DNA of 64,000 nt from Sphagnum compactum (GCA_965153455.1 OZ234502.1:14973495-15037494); one strand, 5' to 3'; positions 1-11,877 are shown, numbered from the stretch's first letter. Made by a program: numbers and translations. The notes: a model not told the origin generated them from the sequence alone.

Positions 1-606
1 CGCATCAAGAAGAAGTCTAGCGGAAGAACTTGATCTTTCTTCCAGCTTCATTAAGAACTTCATATTAATACTTCATCAATGCTGCCTGATTAATTGATTG
101 ATTGATCATCATGGGTGTTTGTAGCATTTCTGAAGATTCTAAAGAAGCACGACCGCATTACGGGGTCCCACATACGAAGGAAGTTTTGCCTGGAAACACT
201 GAATCACATGGACTTTGTTTTGTACGGCTCCGCTGTGAACGAGGACGCAGAGTACTGTCTTTCCTTGCTGAAAAGAATTCCCGACCCAAACATGAGATCA
301 GGTACACGCGGCTGGTCCCTACCAAGATCGCAAACTACTCATGTGCAGAGCGATTGTGAATCATCCACCGGATCATCATCATCAGCGGCAGCGCATCCAT
401 CTCCTCTGATGAGTACTCGAGGACGGGAGCTATCCCTCCACCTGCGCCAGCAACGGCTTCAGCTTCTCAGCAGCAGCGATGGAGGCTTCAATTACATCAG
501 GGCTGCGAAGGCAGCAAAGGCTGCCAACCACATGGTCTACAACACTGTGAGCTCCACATGGAACAGCGAGTCCGTGGTGGTGCTACATAGAGGTGGTCCT
601 ATATAG
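1..606 (+). CDS. SPX-domain gene copy A, 3' part (end of intron 2 plus last exon), cut by window edge
   Basis: This is the last exon of a second SPX gene. Coding sequence runs 125-606, after an intron end with a clear acceptor (TTTGTAG at 118-124). The 160 codons match the last exon of copy C with about 16 amino-acid changes and roughly a dozen silent ones by hand count, and the frame stays open to the TAG at 604-606. The exon begins with the end of the SPX domain and keeps the basic KILKKHDRITG helix, close to the plant consensus for the inositol-pyrophosphate/phosphate sensing surface. A Ser/Ala-rich, Arg/Gln-rich tail follows, as in copy C. The first two exons would lie left of the window, so I cannot say whether the gene is whole. 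Plant SPX proteins bind PHR-type transcription factors in nucleus or cytosol when phosphate is sufficient; that role is family knowledge. Confidence 0.8.
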
Positions 607-1239
607 AGCCCCGCCTCAAGCCTTGCCATTCACAACCAACGATTAGCTCATGAAGATGCAGATTTCATGCTCTAGAGCTGGTGCACTAGTATACACTGTA
701 AGGACCAAGCCATGCAGGTGATCAATAGATCTCATGACTACTACTAGTACACAAGAATCTTTGAAGAAGAAGTTTACTACTTGAAGAAGTAGTTTTCTTC
801 ACTTACTCCCAGCACAAGTTGCAAGCTTAGACATTGTGCAGAACTACAATTTAGGAAAAACATTTTCTTCAAGCACTGGAAGCTGCTTACACATAGGTAC
901 ATAATGTTTTCTTGAATGTAAAACTTTCTGTGATCTCAATTGTCTAGAACTTTTCTCTTGATGATTTTGGAACATCAATTTGCATCACTTTGTACATGAG
1001 ACTGCTGCAACTCTGTTTCGAGAGACCTATGAAAACGTTTTATGATTTTTTTTCTATTCAATTTTGTCATGTTTTGAAGATCTTGAGCTTGCACTAGTTA
1101 GACCTGCATACTGTGTTGATCTTGCATTCTTGCATGAAACTGGTCTTCTTACCACAGTCCCTAGCTACAGAGTACACAGGGGATGATCATCATCATCAAT
1201 CATCCTCATCAGAGAGTTGTCTTTTGCTTGCCATGCATC

Positions 1240-1515
1240 ACATTTTACGTCCATGTGCAGCTCTGTTCTGTTACATAATTTGAGTACACCATATTATCTC
1301 CACCCGCAGCAGTAAAATGGCGTGTACACTACATTTTACATCCATGTGCAAGATGTGTTCTGTTACATAATTTGAGTATAATAGCAGAGCATCTGCACCC
1401 ACTGAGGTAAAATGGCCCAGATACACTACATTTTACATCCATGTCCAACCTCTGTTCTATTGCATAATTTGAGTGCATTGGGCAGTATCTACAGCAGTAT
1501 AATGGCCGGTACACT
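1240..1515 (+). repeat. 91-97 bp tandem repeat, about 3 units (flank A)
   Basis: Units start at 1240, 1331 and 1428, each opening with ACATTTTACATCCATGT-like sequence, followed by CTGTTCTRTTACATAATTTGAGT and closing with a CAGTAAAATGG-like segment. The same three-unit array with the same 91 and 97 bp spacing is present in flank B and flank C, so it predates the duplications. Confidence 0.85.
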
Positions 1516-2639
1516 GTATTTTGGATAATGATATATCAATTCATTTATAGTATGAAACTCAGTTTTGGCCTCATGTAAAAATATGCCCCTGGGATATTGA
1601 GTGCTTTTCAAGACAGCCAGTAAAAGGAAAATTTCCCTTTTTTGATTGGCCAACCATAGTAATTGGCCCAGCTGGTGACATTTAAATAGTCTCATATTTT
1701 ATTATATGTTCTATATTGGTAGCTTCCACACTAATTATTTTAATATTGAAATTGTTTTTAAATTTTTTTTTGAAGACCAAATTTTTTTGAAGGAAAATAG
1801 AGAATCTTTTGGAATATGCTAAAAATAATTATATGTATACTTAAAAACATGTGGAATCTTCAGATAAGTCATTATTCAACAGGGAAATGTTCACTTGCTG
1901 ACATGCTACTATGGTTTTGTTCACTATTTCATATTTATGGGTCGGGATGGAGGAATAATTAACACTGGAAGGTGGATGTGATAAACATTGATAGAGGGTC
2001 GAATACAGCGTCACTGTTGGTGGAGATGGTCTCCAAAGCCTGGCCAGAAAGGACCTTCAACAACAGCCACACAAATTATCATCCATGGGAAGTCTGTTTA
2101 TGACTCAATTGTGGATGAACCCCAATTGAAAATACCCAATATGGTTAACCAACAAATTACAAAACAGACTTCCAATGGATGGGGAAGGGGATGAACCCCA
2201 ACAAAAATAGAACTGAAAATTTCTTGTAGTCTATTTAGAGGGTTGTTTTAGAGCAAAATTTGGTGCAAGGCCTTTCACGTCCGGGAAGGTCGTGTGCCAG
2301 CTTGTCAGAGTACCTTACATAATTTGGAAGGTACTTCTTTCTTTTTTCTACCTTTCTTGCTCTTTCTTTCACATTTGAAGAGGGAGTGTCCTCAAAAATA
2401 TTTGAAGGTTCTTTATGCAAACAAAGGGTTTACCTTTCAACCCTTAGGCAATTTTTCACAGACTGCACTCGTCTTGCTAGTCTCAGACAAGCGCCTCAAA
2501 TCAAGGAAGGGTCTATTAAAGATAGACCTTTCTTTTGTACTGGATTGTCACCCGGATTTACCTTGATAACCTATTCCATAGAAGATGGAGTCTTCTAGGT
2601 GTGTAGATAGGATAATATCTGGTCACTGATTGACCTTGT

Positions 2640-2870
2640 AAAAGATAAGTCCTGGAGGTGGGTCGGAAGGATAATAGGGGACTCTACAAACATATCCCCT
2701 AAAGGATTAGTTCTCTAGGTAGGTCTTCTAGGTAGGTAATAGATGGCTATTATGTGAGCATAATAAGCATGTAGATGGTTAGTAGTTAGTAAAAAGGTTA
2801 GGGCTAATGGGTTGTAGTAGGTAGGTAGTAAAACCGAAAACTGAGCTAATGTTTCTGAGCTAACCACTGT
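2640..2870 (+). repeat. GTAGGTAGGT-rich degenerate simple repeat
   Basis: Recurring AGGTAGGT and TAGTAGGTAGGTAG motifs. The same stretch appears at 27960-28190. A diverged version at about 59650-59770 lies upstream of SPX copy C. Confidence 0.6.
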
Positions 2871-2872
2871 GA

Positions 2873-2898
2873 TTAGGGTTTAGGGTTTAGGGTTTAGG
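2873..2898 (+). repeat. interstitial telomere-like (TTTAGGG)n, ~3.5 units
   Basis: Perfect Arabidopsis-type plant telomere repeats, also present in shorter form in flank B at 28193-28212. Too short to be a telomere. The related sequence upstream of SPX copy C, near 59790, lacks the repeats. Confidence 0.85.
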
Positions 2899-3063
2899 AC
2901 TAGGGAACTGGAACCCAATGAAAGAGTATTTCCTGTCCACCTACCATCCATCCCTCAGAGTTTTGTGTTAGTGGTTCACTCTGGCCCATAACACAAACAA
3001 CTTTTCTTTGCTATTTTAGGGGAAACTTGTGATGGGGCTATTGTCTCCGTCCCCTTGCATTGG

Positions 3064-3241
3064 GTGAACCAGCACCCACACTGGTACCATGGTAAAAACC
3101 CTGAATTTTCTTTTAGGTTGCTTCTAACCACAGTAAATATCCCACCCTAAGACTAAATCAAGGTCTTTGAGTCCAAATTGAATACACCACTGAAAGGCCT
3201 CACTCAAGAAAGTGAAGGTACCAATGTGGGTGCTGGTTCAC
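3064..3241 (+). mobile_element. foldback MITE of the ACCATGGTAAAAACCC family, copy 1
   Basis: The ends are a 25 bp inverted pair (3064-3088 against 3217-3241, one mismatch) containing CAGCACCCACACTGGTACC. The interior carries the family core GTCTTTGAGTCCAA. Five relatives lie at 28377, 38028, 51262, 55776 and about 59430. The superfamily is uncertain; Mutator-like is suggested by approximate 9 bp flanking repeats at two of the other loci. Confidence 0.75.
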
Positions 3242-4481
3242 CATGGCCTCTCCCTTCTAGGGTTTTTCATGGGGGACTTGTATACAAAGTTCTGATGCAA
3301 AAATTGTATGCAAATAACATAGGTAGCAGGGTTTTTTTTCTTCCTATTTTCTTTTCAATTTTGTTAATGCACCTTTTTAAAGAGTATTTAGGGAATTCAT
3401 GGCAGATAATGAAAAAGCTTACCATGAAATTGCTGCAGATACTACTTGTGAATTTGTAAATAAAGAATTACTCCAAGAATTGGACAAAACTAGAAATGCA
3501 TCAAAGCTTAAGGATGACGACAGAGTTGTACCTAACAAGCTACTTGGCTAGCTTCGAAAGAAATAATGTCTATAAAAAATCCTCCTTAATGTTCATGGTT
3601 GGATGTTAAAAGGTAAAACCATGTTTATTCCAAGTTCTAATTCTAATGATTTCAATTGTAACGGTTTCTCACCATTAAATTTATTTGTATGTAACAATCC
3701 TTTCATGACAATCATTTGAGTAGACAATCACTTGCTACTCACGAGATATGAGTCTCAAGTTTGTGAATGTTTTATGGCACTTTGAGAAGGTGAAAACTAT
3801 CTGGAAACTGTAAAACAAATGAACCTGGGTTCCGAAAGACCTTCTGAGTGGGTTGAATTACAGGAATTCATCTCATATGTGTGAGTACCATGGCTAGAAA
3901 AGATGAGGGACCTTATGTCTAGTATTTAGGAGTGGGAGGCATCTTACAAGTGTTGGTCATTTCTTTTTTTTTTAAATAACCTCTAGTTCCAATTTTTCTT
4001 GTATAGGAGACGGCCCAATCTCAAGGCCATTCTGCGTTTTGAGGCGCCTCACCTCAAAACACCAAATGGCCTCAAGTCCGGTCCCTCTCCAATGTAAAGA
4101 TGACAGGTTTCTTTTCAATCCAAAGAAAGGATCATGAATTTTGAATTGTAAGAATTTCCTTCCACCATGGAAGATTCCTGTAAATCTTCTCTCTAACAAT
4201 GGACAACAAATAGCAACGGAAAAATATCCCCAGGCCTTTATAAAATGAAATAACTGCTGGTTGCAATTTTTTGAAATTGAAGAACTGCTGATTGGGTTTC
4301 GATATTGGGTTTTTCCAAAAACCTTGATTGAAGCAGCAGCTTTTATGAAATAACTAGCGAGCACTGTAAGTTTTATAGAAGGTTATTTGACTGGGTTTTA
4401 GATTTTGGGAGAACATCAATTACATGGTTTAGTTTGTAGAGGTCATTGTCTACACACCACATTAAACCCGCCCAGGTTACA

Positions 4482-5529
4482 GTGTGACCAAACAGTAGGT
4501 CACTACACCAGTGTGAACACAACGGGTTTTGAAGCTTGATTTGTGTTTTATTAACCGCCATGATCTTGGCGGCGGAAATCTCTTCAGTACTGCTACATGG
4601 GAGTGCATGGGGAGGTCTCTCTGGATGTGTGTGATCTGAGGTACAGGAATGAGGCGGCTGGCAATAATGGTGAGGAGTGGAGCTGCATCAATGAGCGAGT
4701 GGAGGGACTAACGGCGGCTGATGAGGCGGTTGGAGGAGGAAGCGGGAAAGGAGGACGGTGAGGAAAGGGGAGCTTGTCTGATAGGAGGCAGATAGACAAA
4801 AAGCACTAGAGTTTTTTGGAGAGCTGGTGGCTGATCTTTTCCGTTGCGTTAGTAACTAGAGGATGGCCAGCTCCATGATCTGGAGGGGATAGGACTGATG
4901 AAGGATCGATGTTGAGAAAGGAAGATTTGAGAAGGTGGTCTGAGTTGTAGAGATGCACCTAGAAGTTATGTATGTAGGAGTATTGGGAGTGGGTGTGGGG
5001 AGGTGTTGATGTGTGCCCTATTTGAGAAGTAGCAGAGCAGAAGAAGAAGAGGAGAAGAGCAGGATAGCCAGAGGTTGAAAGAGGAGGAGATGAGGAGTTT
5101 TATTTTGGTTTTAGTTTAGAGCAGTGCCGAATGTGGCAGATGAACTCAGAGATGCACAAATAGATAGATCTAAATGTCTGTTTTGGAGAACAACTTGGCT
5201 TGAGCTGCTGATCTTTTCCGTTGCGCCAGCAACTTGGCTGAGTAGTTGTTTGATTTTTGATGAACACACTGGAATGAGGAAACTTGTACTCGCTGGTTAG
5301 TTTGTAAATGAAGCTGTGAGTTCTGATTTCTGTGATCACATTTGCCGATTTTGTGTGAGTATCAGTTGTGTCTGTGTGAAGATCAGGGAATGTGTGTGAG
5401 AATACTTTGAAACGAAGAGTGAGAGAAAATCAAGGGTATGTGGTTAGATTCAGAATCCCAGAAAACTCAACCCTGGGTAGATCCATCAGGTGTTTTAGGT
5501 TGGTTGTAGAGTCCAGCACTCTCTTTTTG
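4482..5529. mobile_element. ~1.05 kb insertion in SPX flank A, class unknown
   Basis: Flank B passes directly from sequence matching 4474 to sequence matching 5530, so this block is extra in copy A. GGTTACA occurs at both edges (4475-4481 and 5530-5536), a possible target duplication. Inside, the + strand is purine- and G-rich, and a segment including GATCTTTTCCGTTGCG occurs twice (about 4835 and 5210). I see no terminal inverted repeats and no credible protein. Weak resemblance to 20960-21780 suggests a family. Confidence 0.6.
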
Positions 5530-6310
5530 GGTTACAACAAGTTGAAAATATTTCGCTGAAACATAAGTACACAATACATACCAATACAAAACATACCCTC
5601 ATGATAATAGGTTGAATCAAATGACAGTTTTAACAAATCAAAACATAATCCCTTACAACCTGGCGTGATAATAGAACATTGTTAGACATGAAAGAATTGA
5701 AAGATAAAGCATTTGAGAAATTATTGGGGAACCCATGTTGAAACAAAATTTGATACATAACATAGTTCAATATTAAATCAGATTCAAGTTACAAAATGAA
5801 CTATCCAAATTGAAACATAGAAAGCTTAAACTTTGAAACATAACTTTGAAACATAGATTTCAATGAAATATTACAAACCCAACCTATAGAAAGATAAAGC
5901 ATTTCAAACTTAGACTATCGATTTCTACATTACATCATCAACAATAAAAGCATTTGATTTCCAATCTAGTTTTGATTCTCGCATCTTTCGATTGATAGCA
6001 TCCATCCATTTGGACAAATTGTTTTGTTTTTTTCGAGATGTGATTACGTAACTGGACACCATTCTTCCAATCATCAAACATCATCATTGTATACAATGAA
6101 AATTAGTATGAACATAACCATATTTGAGCATGTTTCAACAATTTTCAAACATGTTTCATCATGTTTCAAGAGGATTTCTAGGTTTTGAAACATGTATTGA
6201 ATTTGCAAAAAGAAAACTTACCTTGTTTTCATTTATTCCAAAGGTAGCATCGATTGTGATGGCATTCTAATGACCATATTGTTGCATTATTGTGTACTGC
6301 TAGGGACTCT
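5530..6310 (-). pseudogene. minus-strand exon relics at the end of SPX flank A
   Basis: This stretch is the distal end of the duplicated flank (partner 30590-31385). On the minus strand two short segments read as protein in both copies. One, about 5950-6060, includes WMDAINRKMRESKLDWKSNAF. The other, about 6222-6290, includes NATIWSLEC and ends in a splice-donor-like AAG|GTAAG. Copy B preserves both with mostly conservative changes, which argues for former coding sequence. Neither is open for more than a few dozen codons, and I do not recognise the protein. A transposon origin is possible but unproven. Confidence 0.4.
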
Positions 6311-7976
6311 AAATTCTAATTGTGAACAAGATATCTATCGAGTTAGCTTTCCACCATCTTCCAACCCACTCTCTTGATAATAAAACAAAACGTTTAGGTC
6401 CTCTTGAGTCCACATGTGAACATTATAGATATCATTCTCATGTTTCTTATATGTTTCCTTTGTTGATTTACCTACTATGTTACGTTTGTCTTGTTTGCAT
6501 ATAAAGGTGTCCCTCATCAAGCAACCGCTAGTCTCAACAAGATGCTACATGTTTCTATAATTTTTGCAATGATTATGAAACAGAATGGCCCAATCGTAGG
6601 TTTTTTAATACAAAATTTTTTAAAGCTCCTAAAACATGTGTTGCAAATGTTACTTTGTCCCCTTTGGAAAATGTTCCCATCACAAAAACCTCTTGTGGCA
6701 TTGATGTGTTTCTTCTCATAATAGCATTTCTCTATAACTATAGGGAGGACATTTAATGTTTTAATGGTAAATGCACATTGGTATCCTTTCTTTTGGCAAC
6801 CTCCATTACTCTTTGTTGTAATGCAAGTTTAAATTTTCCTTTCTAGATTGTTTTACCTCTCTTATCATAAGGCTTCTTTCTAAAAATCATTCCCTTTGTT
6901 AGCACCAAAAAATTGTATGTATTGTCTTCAAGACAAAAATTACAATTATAACTGCAACACAACAATTCAAAAAAACTCAAGTTACTCTACAACAAAATAA
7001 TGTCATGTAAGAAAATGAAACTTTTGAAAAACAAAGTTGATATAAATGGTCCATCAAAAGCAAAACTTGGAACTAGCAAGGAGCAACTCAAAAGCGACAA
7101 ATGAGACGAGGGATAACCATTCCATTTTGACATTAAACCATCAAACCAACAGTAAAACCCGTCATAGATATTCATCGAAAATACTTGGGAACATGTGTTG
7201 GGTGTATTAGAGTTGTTCTAGGTTTCAAAAAAGTTAATTTTTGACCGTCACATACATTAAATATGATGCATTTTCTACTATAATGACCACTTAATCTTTC
7301 AAAACATAATAATATTAGTAACCTAACATTCATAAGATGAATACCAAGAAACAAAAACATTCTATACATTCCAAAGCAACACAACAAAACATAAATTACA
7401 CACCAAAATATAAGAAACAAACCAAAACACTAAAAGTTACAAAATTCCCCGAAAACTAAAACATGTTCGCAACCTTAAAAAACTTCACAAAACATAATAT
7501 TGGCCTATTACAAATAATATATTTGTATAGTTCGAAACAAATGAAGCATCTAAAATGACTGGAATTTAAAATAAATATTTCAACAAAACATATTTAAATG
7601 GAAACATATTCACCAAAACATATTCCCATAGAAAATATTTCCTATGGAATATATTTCTACCAAAACATAAGCAACATGGGCAAAATCATGGTTAGGTGGC
7701 TCAAAGTGGTGTTTCAAAGTCCATAATCTAACACCAATGATTTGTTTTGCAGTTTTAACAATTATCAAACCATAAATCCTATAATTATTCCCTATGCTTT
7801 TAATCATGAATATTAATACACCAACCTATGAATATCCCTAAACATGTGATTGATCAAAAAATCCATGCATTTATGAAAGTACATGTATTAAGAAAGTTTC
7901 AATGCATTTCACAAATAAATTTTTCATTTGATGATACTTTTTTTTAAGAAATTTCACACTACTTTAAAATAATTTT
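6311..7976. other. AT-rich spacer, no gene called
   Basis: No intact gene. On the minus strand short coding-like runs exist, for example at 7640-7770 (contains IIVKTAKQIIGVRLWTLKHH). They may be further decayed exons of the same material as at 5530-6310 and 7977-8527, but I cannot join them. ACAAAACAT and GAAACAT words recur throughout. Confidence 0.4.
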
Positions 7977-8527
7977 TTAGTCCAATTTTTCACGTAATGT
8001 TGTCATTTCTTTTATACTTGATGGTTCCCTTGACATTGTAGGTTGTAGCCCACTTGCATTTGTCTTAGTGTTGATCACTTTGGTTGAACTTGGTACATCT
8101 GTGCATACAATTTTATCACATTAAAACACTAATATCAATGAAAACATGAATTGCAATTTGAAAACAATGTAATTTGAACAAGACATAAATTGAAATCACA
8201 TCAACAACATGGTGTAATACCACTTTTACCAAATGCATTAGCGTGACATCCACCTTTTAAAGTATTGTTTAGCGTCTTAGTGGTATGCAGCTCATTTGGC
8301 ATAATTGTAGTAGTTGTTGGATTGTCTAAGAATTAAGTCTTCATTGGTGACTCAACCTCATCACAAAATTTGGGCAAAGAAGGAGGTGTGTTGGGTGGTT
8401 GATCTGCATTGCATGATTGGAGTTGGCCCAATGGGCTACTATTGAATGTTCTAATGCTTTGCCTTTGGTTCATAATTTGCATGATGGAACTAGTGGAGCC
8501 CAACTTAGTATGCTTGGGTTTTGACAT
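7977..8527 (-). pseudogene. two-exon minus-strand gene relic, unknown product
   Basis: Exon 1 runs from an ATG at 8527-8525 down to 8221. The intron (8220-8099) starts GTATTA and ends GCACAG. Exon 2 runs 8098-7977 and ends in TAA. The splice joins phase 1 cleanly (GKS-D-VPSST) to give a 142-residue reading frame interrupted by one in-frame TAA at 8335-8333 (codon 65). The protein would start MSKPKHTKLGSTSS, is rich in Ser, Thr and Pro, has little hydrophobic sequence and no motif I recognise. Matching splice phase across two exons argues that this was once a gene. Whether the TAA is a lesion or the true end of a short protein is open. Confidence 0.4.
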
Positions 8528-9569
8528 ACTACTTGCAAGTACAAAACACACATAAAGACACATTAGAAATTTGAAGCGAAACCAACATATGGAAAGGAAC
8601 CAATGGTAGAATTTCACTATTGTTGGCATCTATTTTAAACAACTTGACCAATAACATATGTGTACTAAAAGTCAAGCACATGAGATCTTGATCAAACTAC
8701 AATCTTAGGTGAAGGGTTGTAAACATTGAATGTGTTTGTTAAAGGACAAAAAACACTATATCACTATTCATGTGATTAAAAATAATCAATAATAGTAATG
8801 TGTTAAAGATTAAGCACTCAATAATAATGCATGTGCTAAGTGAAGGACCTAAGTTCTAACAAGCATTCAAGCAACATTCAATGTGATTTTTGTAGGACAA
8901 TTTAAGCACTTAACATTATATCATTAGTCCCAAGCACTCAATATCAGTAAGACTTGTGCTAAAAGGACTAAGCACTAAGTGTGTTTGTTGTAGGACAATT
9001 TAAGCACTTAACATTGTATCATTAGTCCCAAGCACTTAGTGTACAACTTGTGATGTAGTTAACACAAGACCAAATTCTCAAGTAGTCAATAGTAATAGTG
9101 TTTTAAGAACCAACATTCATAAGTATTAGATGTACAATTTGAAAGATTGAGTAAACACTTAATGTCTTGACATTATAAAACAATAAGAATATCATTGAAC
9201 ATTGTAAGCAGTTTCCAGCAACAATGCCCATGTTATAATGAAGCATGAACAATGTGCTAGGCAAGGACAATAAACACAAATTATGCACATTAACCCATTT
9301 ACCAATCTGTAGGACCAATGCAAATCACTAAACACAAACAATTATGCTAGGTGATGGATACCAAAGATGTGGATGCATGAAATGAAACCCTAAAATTCTA
9401 TAGTACTAACAATTCACTAAGGTTCAAGTCAATTCATGCACAAAGAAGTTACAAATCACTCAGTAAAGACATATGGCTCAACAAATATTACATATCATCA
9501 GGCCTCCTCTTTCAAAGTGTTCCCCAATTCCTCTTGCAACTCATTTAAACGCATTTTACTAGCAAGTGA
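8528..9569. repeat. AAGCACT-rich degenerate repeat stretch
   Basis: No gene. The best repeat is a 97 bp direct repeat: GGACAATTTAAGCACTTAAC occurs near 8894 and again near 8993, each followed by an ATCATTAGTCCCAAGCACT-like segment. Looser AAGCACTCAATA and AACACTTAATG words extend from about 8700 to 9350. Confidence 0.6.
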
Positions 9570-10450
9570 TTACATCTCTTCATCTCTTTCACGAAACCCA
9601 AAATTGGTCCACCATTCAAGGTGTAGCAACTCCCCACAAACAAGACATTTGTTTATGATCTTCAACATTTCACCCAAATAAAAAGGATGGTATGTGTGCT
9701 TACATGAGGTTATCGAAATATTGTAATAGTTGTACCCAACTTTGCAAAACTCGCATGCTTTGAGCACAATGAAAGGGTTTGAATCAGTTTCCACAAGGAA
9801 AGATGGATGTAACATTAGTTTTGGCCAGAAAGATGTCTCCCCTCCCCTCTCCATGCTTCTTAACTACTCTACCATAACAAGTCGTTGCCTTCCCAGTTCC
9901 ACCAATTTTTTTGTTTCACCCCATCAATGTCAAATTCTATTTTCCAATGGTCTACCTTGTATCCTGAAATAGATCCTCTTTTGATCGCCCTTGTCAATTT
10001 GTCAGTAAGTAGGGTTTGGATAGTTTCAAGTTCTTTTTTTGCAACTTCCTTCTGATGAAAAATCAACTTTGGTACCTTTCAATCACCACCTTTTCCGTCA
10101 ACCTAACAAAGTTGAATGAACATGTGTTTAATTGGAAAATTTTGAAGATTAAGGGATTGTAAGACAAAGTAAAACCACTGAAAAAATAGAACCTTTTGAT
10201 CACCACCTTTGCGACTAACCCTAATAGAGTATGAACTATACTTGAATTTGCAAAAAGTTCTAAAGTATCAATGGACCACAAAACAACTTAGGATTAGTAG
10301 GAAGCAAAATGAACAAAACAAATGTTGAAGACCACATTCAAGCTCACACTTGCTCTTGCAAGACTTTGATTTGATTTGTGAGCTCCTTCATCTTAAACTT
10401 AGCAAGCTCAAAGCCCTTTTGGGCCTCAATTGTAATAGCTTTACATGAAT
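9570..10450 (-). pseudogene. decayed minus-strand gene: coiled coil plus RING-like zinc finger
   Basis: Read on the minus strand, about 10450-10350 encodes a charged helix (FELAKFKMKELTNQIKVLQ) ending at a GTGTGAG donor. After a 298 bp intron ending CATCAG, coding resumes at 10051 with KEVAKKELETIQTLLTDKL and continues to about 9870. Frameshifts follow. A final open stretch, 9854-9570, carries C-x2-C, then C-x-H-x2-H, then C-x2-C with a downstream W..FGF, a RING-like or zinc-ribbon spacing. The C-terminal pattern resembles zinc-binding tails I associate with repeat-encoded plant proteins, but I cannot name the family. At least two frame breaks make it a pseudogene. The intron and the joining of the pieces are inferred. 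Confidence 0.45.
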
Positions 10451-11135
10451 TTGAATAGAAGACATTTAGGTATGTAGAAACATATACATATGTACATCTT
10501 TATTGAATGTATAATATAACGTACACATTGAATTTAATTTCAATTCAAAAGTAGACTTTCACCTTCCATAGATTCTATGGTTTAATATGTATATATGTCA
10601 AAATGATCTCATGACTTGCAATGTAATGGAATATCATTAATACAACTATTGAACACTAATCACAAAAATAGGACTATAATATTAACGTAGTGCCAACCTA
10701 TTGGTACAACTAGTTGTACCAATGGGAATCATAATTGAAATTAGCTGTTGCAAGCAAGTTGAAAGTTTCATATTTAATGGGTGGTGGAAATGTCACACAC
10801 ATGGCATGATCATATGTGTCAAGGCCATACACTAATTGCAATAGTAATTACAAAATAGTTATTAATTACAAGTTACATTTACAACAGAAATGTAATGTAG
10901 TTGTCACATGCAACTAAAGTACAACTTGCCCAAAAGTCAACATGGTTGACTACAACCATATATATGGTGCATTCAATCCACCATATAAATGTTTATTTTG
11001 TAATTAATTTCCAACTAAATATAATTCCTTGATTTTTTAGCATGTCATTTTTTTATTAATTCGTCGTATTTCCATGGGATAGTTGTATTACAATTGTATA
11101 TTAGTTGTTTTAGGGCTTTAGTTGTTGGGTAGTGT
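10451..11135. repeat. dispersed AT-rich repeat, copy 1
   Basis: The left part (10451-10690) matches 15310-15545. The right part (10745-11110) matches 15880-16034 plus 19062-19345, where a CACTA element interrupts the second copy. Shared words include CATATGTACATC, GGACTATAATATT and GGCATGATC. A perfect 24 bp palindrome lies at 10700-10723. No coding sequence. Confidence 0.6.
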
Positions 11136-11414
11136 GGTTATAGCAGACATAATTTTTCATAGTGAAATGTTGATGGTGTTGATTACTATTTTAATTATTG
11201 AAACAATAAACCTAGTTCATGTTTGTCTTCAAAACTTAACAAGACTATTGTTTTCAATGGAGCTTGAGGAAGAAAAATTCCTTACCTTTGAAGAAAAGGC
11301 AACCACACCTAACCTTCATTGTGTGTTCTTGTTGTATGTTGCAAGTTTTTTCAATTCGCCTTTTTGAATTGTAATCTTGAAAGGGTGGAGAATGAACTTG
11401 AAGAAGCTACAAAT

Positions 11415-11482
11415 GGGGGCATGTCATACGTTTTTGGAAAACCCTCGTCAAGGGCTTTCCAAAAACATATGACATGTCCCCC
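11415..11482. repeat. near-perfect hairpin, ~31 bp arms, 5 nt loop
   Basis: The arm at 11415-11445 pairs with 11451-11482 with two mismatches and one bulge. A partial third copy of the arm lies at about 11571-11605, and a perfect 11 bp hairpin (TAACAACCAAA) sits between them at 11538-11562. It could be the remains of a foldback element or a small-RNA precursor. Confidence 0.7.
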
Positions 11483-11877
11483 TTGTATGGCGATCGAAAA
11501 ATATTTGATTGTAATCTTACACACCCCCACCGTGCAATAACAACCAAATGTTTTGGTTGTTAGGAAATTGAGGCATGTCACATGTTTTTGGTAAGCCGTC
11601 GACAAGTGTGAGGTGACTTTTTGTCCCTCTGCTCCCGATTCTACGAGGTGCCTATAATTGAAAGCATAAATACTATTGGCGAAGGAGAAATGCAAATGTA
11701 TTTCTATTTCTAGATGTTAGATAACGTTTATAATTGAAACTAAATAGCTTACCTCCTATGCATCATTTACGATTAGAACTGAAAGATATATTTTCCAAGT
11801 TCAAACATTCCAAATCCTAGAATTTTATGTCAAATTGTCATTCATTTAAACTAATTTTTAAGGACTCAACACCATGT

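Larger units (their letters stand above)
607..4474 (+). repeat. SPX 3'-flank duplication, copy A
   Basis: No protein gene is visible here. The stretch aligns collinearly with 25918-30535 and, as far as the window reaches, with 62300-64000. Marker stretches shared by all three include the TATATAGAGCCCCGCCTCAA segment just after the stop codon, the tandem repeat near 1.3 kb and the segment around 2000-2200. Copy A differs more from B and C than they do from each other. Short frames here are not conserved between copies and look non-coding. Part of the first kilobase is probably 3' UTR, but I see no convincing poly(A) signal to fix its end. Confidence 0.75.

Noticed and set aside
2873-2898. Possible telomere or subtelomere
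   Set aside because: Only 3-4 units at three internal spots, two of them copies of one another; these are interstitial sites.
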